Positions 23,942 through 26,510 of a stretch of 26,510 nt of DNA are shown in pieces (the first letter of the stretch is position 1; every line of letters starts with the position of its first letter). The DNA comes from an uncultured Butyrivibrio sp. (lineage in GTDB: Bacteria > Bacillota > Clostridia > Lachnospirales > Lachnospiraceae): contig CAMVRW010000002.1 in NCBI GenBank assembly GCA_947169985.1, forward strand, positions 1 to 26,510, in the 5' to 3' direction. The notes under the pieces were generated by a model. It did no database searches. It saw only the letters and a list, made by a program, of their open reading frames with translations, and was not told where the DNA came from. The position numbers and the translations under genes are program-made.

Positions 23942-24924
23942 CTAATGAACAGATGAAAAAGGTGGCCATTGGAGCCTCGGTGTTTGCTCTTGTTTCCATA
24001 ACTTTGATGCTGCACAGGTCAGCTACTAAGCACATCCTAATCACAGATGCAGCCGGAGCGCCTGTAGACAGAGGCCTTTCGGATAACTCCTACACACTTT
24101 TGATCGACAAGAATGTGCCCCAGGGAAAAGAGAATACACTGATAATCCCATTGCCCGGCAGTGTCAGTTCAGACAACATCCTCTTAGAGGACGGGTATCT
24201 TGACCACGAGCTTCGTATTTATATAGATAGCAGGGAAGAGGGCTTTTATAAGGACAATCCCATAGTTACAGACCTGGACATTTTGGAGAAGGCTGTGTGC
24301 GTTTCCCGGAACGATTCGGGGAGTGTGTGTCTGGATTTTCAGACGGATCAGCTGTATGTAAATGAGAGCTCTTTGACGGAGTCCAGTACCATTGAGGTGA
24401 AGTTTTCAAGACCCGCAGAGAAATATGATCACATAGTGGTAGTGGATCCGGAGGATGGAAATGCACCACTGGATACAGCTCTTTTCCTAAAAGGCGTAGC
24501 TGATGCGGATCAGGAGAATGATATCAAGATATACTTTACCAGGCAGACCCAGGAGCCTGTGGATAGGGAAAAGAGACTTTCCCTGATTAAGGATTCCCAG
24601 GCGGATCTTTTGGTGGAGCTGTCTGCTGAAGATGCAGATGCTCAGGGAAAAAACGGTCTTACAGCTTACTACAATGACAAGTACTTTGTCAGGCGCATGG
24701 ATAATGCCAGGTTTGGAGATATAATGCTAAGAAATTGTGCCCTTAAGTCGGGAACTGATGGACTTGGAGTATTACCTGAACGCCCGGAGAACGAGGTGCT
24801 TGGCACGTCAAAGATTCCTTCAACCAGGATTAATTTAGAGGGCGACTTTGGGGAGAAGGATATCGAAAGGCTTGCACAGGGCATTTACAGCGGCATTTTA
24901 GAGACTTTTGAGGTGATGGAATGA
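23938..24924 (+). CDS. Membrane-anchored amidase_3-like protein lacking zinc histidines
   Basis: A 328-residue protein with one N-terminal membrane anchor (about 7-24) and an extracellular part. About 30-160 is an unassigned beta-rich region. About 163-325 follows the layout of N-acetylmuramoyl-L-alanine amidases: HIVVVDPEDGN (residues 165-175) where active enzymes have DPGHGG, IYFTRQTQEPVDREKRLSLI, ADLLVELSAED (V226-E231) where active enzymes have SIHAN, GLTAYY, and a closing LAQGIYSGI helix. Both zinc histidines are absent, so it is probably not hydrolytic and may bind peptidoglycan or regulate another amidase. It overlaps both neighbours by 4 bp. The amidase link is my reading of a motif pattern; a fully unrelated family is possible. 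Confidence 0.65.
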   Translation: MTNEQMKKVAIGASVFALVSITLMLHRSATKHILITDAAGAPVDRGLSDNSYTLLIDKNVPQGKENTLIIPLPGSVSSDNILLEDGYLDHELRIYIDSREEGFYKDNPIVTDLDILEKAVCVSRNDSGSVCLDFQTDQLYVNESSLTESSTIEVKFSRPAEKYDHIVVVDPEDGNAPLDTALFLKGVADADQENDIKIYFTRQTQEPVDREKRLSLIKDSQADLLVELSAEDADAQGKNGLTAYYNDKYFVRRMDNARFGDIMLRNCALKSGTDGLGVLPERPENEVLGTSKIPSTRINLEGDFGEKDIERLAQGIYSGILETFEVME

Positions 24925-25547
24925 GAATAGTTTTTGCAACGGGAAATAAGGACAAAATGAGGGAGATCAGGCAGATCCTTGGAGGCCTTGATGCAGAGAT
25001 TTTGTCCATGAAGGAAGCGGGAGTTGATGTGGACGTGGAGGAAAATGGCAGCACCTTTTCTGAGAATGCCAGGATAAAGGCCGATGCCATCTTCAACATC
25101 CTTAAGGAAAAAGAACCTGAGGAAGCGGGAAACACAGTGGTTCTGGCAGACGATTCCGGCCTTGAGGTGGACTACCTTGGAGGAGAGCCTGGAATCTATT
25201 CAGCAAGATACCTTGGTAAGGATACTCCCTACAGCGAGAAGAATCAGATCATAATCGACCGCCTTGCAGATGCTAAGGATGAGGAGCGAAGCGCCAGGTT
25301 CGTATGCGCCATCGCAGCATGTCTTCCCGGGGGAAAGAGCCTTAACACAGTTGGCAAAATGGAAGGAAGGATTGGCTACGAGATCGCCGGAAGTAATGGT
25401 TTTGGCTATGATCCAATTTTCTTTTTGCCTGAGTATGGCAAGACTTCAGCAGAGCTATCTGGGGATGAGAAAAATGCCATAAGCCACAGGGGCAAGGCAC
25501 TGAGGGAGATGGAAAAGCTTTTATCTGAGGAGCTTTCCAAGCTGTAA
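24921..25547 (+). CDS. rdgB: XTP/dITP diphosphatase (RdgB/HAM1 family)
   Basis: A 208-residue enzyme of normal length. Motifs in order: FATGNKDKMREI (substrate loop), ENGSTFSENARIKA, LADDSGLEVDYLGGEPGIYSARY (catalytic acidic pair and base-recognition loop), GSNGFGYDPIFFLPE, and ISHRGKAL near the end. It removes deaminated purine nucleotides such as dITP and XTP from the pool by releasing pyrophosphate, keeping them out of DNA and RNA. The start ATG 24921 overlaps the previous stop (ATGA), implying translational coupling. The phosphodiesterase gene follows 29 nt later; RdgB and a YfcE-like gene side by side is a common Firmicute arrangement. Confidence 0.95.
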   Translation: MRIVFATGNKDKMREIRQILGGLDAEILSMKEAGVDVDVEENGSTFSENARIKADAIFNILKEKEPEEAGNTVVLADDSGLEVDYLGGEPGIYSARYLGKDTPYSEKNQIIIDRLADAKDEERSARFVCAIAACLPGGKSLNTVGKMEGRIGYEIAGSNGFGYDPIFFLPEYGKTSAELSGDEKNAISHRGKALREMEKLLSEELSKL

Positions 25548-25576
25548 TTTGGATTAGTTATGGTGGTTGGGAGATA

Positions 25577-26059
25577 ATGAAGAAGATTTTAGTAGTCAGT
25601 GATACCCACGGGCATGATGACAATTTTTATAGAGTCCTTGACCTGGAGGAACCACTGGATGGGATAATCCATTGTGGGGACTTTGAAGGTTCGGAAGGAA
25701 GGTTTGCGCTTGCTGCAGATTGTCCTGTTTATTTTGTGGCAGGTAACAATGATTTCTTTTCTGATCTGAACAGGGAGTTGGAGTTTGAAATAGCAGGGCA
25801 CAATTGCTTTGCTACCCACGGACATCACTATCTGGTGTCAATGGACCTGGAGAATATCAAGGCAGAGGGAATAGCCAGAGGTGCAGAGTTGATCTTTTTT
25901 GGGCATTCTCATAAGCCTGTGGCCAGGAATTCCGATGGGATTTATCTATTTAATCCGGGAAGCCTTTCCTATCCAAGACAGGAAGGAAGAAGACCAAGTT
26001 ATCTTATTTTAAATCTTGAAGATTCAGGTGAAATAACCTGGGAAATCAAGTATTTATGA
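25577..26059 (+). CDS. YfcE-type metallophosphoesterase
   Basis: A 160-residue calcineurin-like phosphoesterase of the short MJ0936/YfcE/YsnB group. All metal-binding motifs are present: VVSDTHGH at the start, IIHCGDFEG, VAGNNDFF, THGHHY and FGHSHKP. Members are Mn2+-dependent phosphodiesterases with a poorly defined natural substrate. GGGAG about 8 nt before ATG 25577 supports the start. It is the last gene of the cluster; no GC-rich terminator follows, only a T/A-rich stretch, and a tRNA promoter begins 38 nt after the stop. Confidence 0.93.
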   Translation: MKKILVVSDTHGHDDNFYRVLDLEEPLDGIIHCGDFEGSEGRFALAADCPVYFVAGNNDFFSDLNRELEFEIAGHNCFATHGHHYLVSMDLENIKAEGIARGAELIFFGHSHKPVARNSDGIYLFNPGSLSYPRQEGRRPSYLILNLEDSGEITWEIKYL

Positions 26060-26096
26060 GGTTTTGAGAAGTTTTTAAAAAAGTTTTAAAATCATG

Positions 26097-26126
26097 TTGA
26101 CAACACTCTGAGAACTATTATATAAT
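26097..26126 (+). promoter_or_regulatory. Promoter of the tRNA cluster
   Basis: TTGACA (26097-26102), 18 nt, TATAAT (26121-26126): consensus hexamers, driving tRNA-Pro and probably tRNA-Gly. Confidence 0.9.
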
Positions 26127-26131
26127 ATCTC

Positions 26132-26250
26132 TTGCGTTACGGCTTTAGCCTATAAACGTCTCGGGGTGTGGCTCAGCTTGGCTAGAGCACCTGCTTTGGG
26201 AGCAGGGGGTCGCAGGTTCGAATCCTGTCACCCCGACTAGCGTAACGCAA
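26132..26250 (+). repeat. Inverted repeat enclosing tRNA-Pro
   Basis: TTGCGTTACG (26132-26141) and CGTAACGCAA (26241-26250) are perfectly complementary over 10 bp and bracket tRNA-Pro. In the precursor RNA, leader and trailer could zip up below the tRNA, with a small GGC/GCC hairpin (26141-26150) in the leader. This may guide processing. Confidence 0.7.
26162..26236 (+). tRNA. tRNA-Pro, anticodon TGG
   Basis: Acceptor CGGGGTG/CACCCCG (26229-26235), discriminator A26236, D arm GCTC/GAGC, anticodon stem CCTGC/GCAGG with loop TTTGGGA (anticodon TGG), T loop TTCGAAT. CCA is not encoded. Confidence 0.96.
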
Positions 26251-26256
26251 CACCTT

Positions 26257-26327
26257 GCGGGTGTAGTTCAATGGTAGAACACCAGCCTTCCAAGCTGGAT
26301 ACGTGGGTTCGATTCCCATCACCCGCT
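26257..26327 (+). tRNA. tRNA-Gly, anticodon TCC
   Basis: Acceptor GCGGGTG/CACCCGC (26320-26326), discriminator T26327, D arm GTTC/GAAC, anticodon stem CCAGC/GCTGG with loop CTTCCAA (anticodon TCC), T loop TTCGATT. CCA is not encoded. It lies 20 nt after tRNA-Pro and is probably cut from the same transcript. Confidence 0.96.
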
Positions 26328-26336
26328 TTGAGTAGA

Positions 26337-26368
26337 GAACCTGATGAGGTATTTCACGAATCTGGTTC
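26337..26368 (+). repeat. GA-hairpin element, copy 2 (tRNA cluster)
   Basis: GAACC (26337-26341), T, GAT, GA, loop GGTATTTCAC (26348-26357), GA, ATC, T, GGTTC (26364-26368). The arms give 5 bp, a T-T mismatch, 3 bp and tandem G-A mismatches. The loop is identical to copy 1 (95-104), while the base differences in the arms keep pairing. It begins nine bases after tRNA-Gly. Its 3' arm runs into the palindrome TGGTTCGAACCA (26363-26374). Confidence 0.7.
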
Positions 26369-26381
26369 GAACCATGGGTGG

Positions 26382-26412
26382 CCACTTAGCGAGGTTTTAT
26401 CGAGCTTAGTGG
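26382..26412 (+). repeat. GA-hairpin element, copy 3 (divergent sequence, same architecture)
   Basis: CCACT (26382-26386), T, AGC, GA, loop GGTTTTATC (26393-26401), GA, GCT, T, AGTGG (26408-26412). It shows 5 bp, a T-T mismatch, 3 bp, tandem G-A mismatches and a loop that starts GGT and ends C. The arm sequences are unrelated to copies 1 and 2, yet every structural landmark is kept. Flanking GGG (26376-26378) and CCC (26418-26420) may extend it. Confidence 0.6.
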
Positions 26413-26427
26413 AGCATCCCAAAGCAG

Positions 26428-26453
26428 AAAATGAATACATCTACTCATTTTTT
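26428..26453 (+). terminator. Weak terminator-like hairpin before tRNA-Arg(TCT)
   Basis: AAAATGA (26428-26434) can pair with TCATTTT (26445-26451), followed by two more T residues. The stem is AT-rich, so activity is doubtful. Confidence 0.35.
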
Positions 26454-26458
26454 ACCGT

Positions 26459-26510
<52 letters not shown>

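Noticed and set aside
26363..26374. TGGTTCGAACCA as the T arm of a degenerate tRNA
   Set aside because: It resembles a T arm, but no acceptor, D or anticodon arm can be built around it. It is partly the 3' arm of the GA-hairpin.
26182..26385. - strand ORF whose product contains RIRTCDPLLPKQ and GIEPTYPAWKAG
   Set aside because: Antisense of tRNA-Pro and tRNA-Gly; a well-known spurious protein, not a gene.

Overview
The window looks like chromosomal DNA of an anaerobic, butyrate-forming, plant-polysaccharide-degrading Firmicute, most like rumen or gut Lachnospiraceae (Butyrivibrio/Pseudobutyrivibrio type). The pointers are the end of an acyl-CoA dehydrogenase gene followed by etfB and etfA, a lone thiolase gene, a very large secreted pectin methylesterase/pectate lyase, a rhamnosidase lipoprotein, and good Shine-Dalgarno sites and promoters of Gram-positive type. 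The genus is an inference. Every gene I can support is on the + strand.

Layout. 1-2221: 3' end of a butyryl-CoA dehydrogenase-like gene, then etfB and etfA, separated by unusually long, hairpin-rich gaps. 2325-6442: an MtnA-type sugar-phosphate isomerase and a GH78-type rhamnosidase lipoprotein, overlapping by 4 bp. 6552-9194: a cobalt/nickel ECF transporter (CbiM with fused PDGLE domain, CbiQ, CbiO). 9354-11706: thiolase, then a receiver/HD-GYP response regulator. 11768-11841: tRNA-Arg(ACG). 12041-14076: a FIST sensor gene split by one in-frame TAG, plus a soluble chemoreceptor. 14433-22676: a 2747-residue CE8-PL9 pectinase behind a leader carrying two catabolite-response (cre) sites. 22784-26059: a tight cluster of THUMP RNA methyltransferase, degenerate amidase-like membrane protein, RdgB and YfcE-like phosphodiesterase. 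26162-26510: tRNA-Pro(TGG), tRNA-Gly(TCC) and the start of tRNA-Arg(TCT).

How the genes fit together. Thiolase, acyl-CoA dehydrogenase and EtfBA belong to acetyl-CoA to butyryl-CoA conversion. The pectinase and the rhamnosidase act outside the cell on pectin; CE8 removes methyl esters so that PL9 can cleave the chain. FIST and the soluble chemoreceptor probably form one sensory unit, and HD-GYP links a phosphorelay to cyclic-di-GMP turnover.

Most interesting: (1) a recurrent RNA-hairpin architecture with a U-U mismatch, a 3-bp stem, tandem G-A mismatches and a near-constant loop, found between bcd and etfB and twice among the tRNA genes, with compensatory base changes between copies; (2) a multi-stem domain closed by a perfect 7-bp helix between etfB and etfA; (3) the TAG-split FIST gene; (4) two genes with extended -10 promoters placed for leaderless mRNA; (5) an amidase-fold protein whose zinc histidines are missing.
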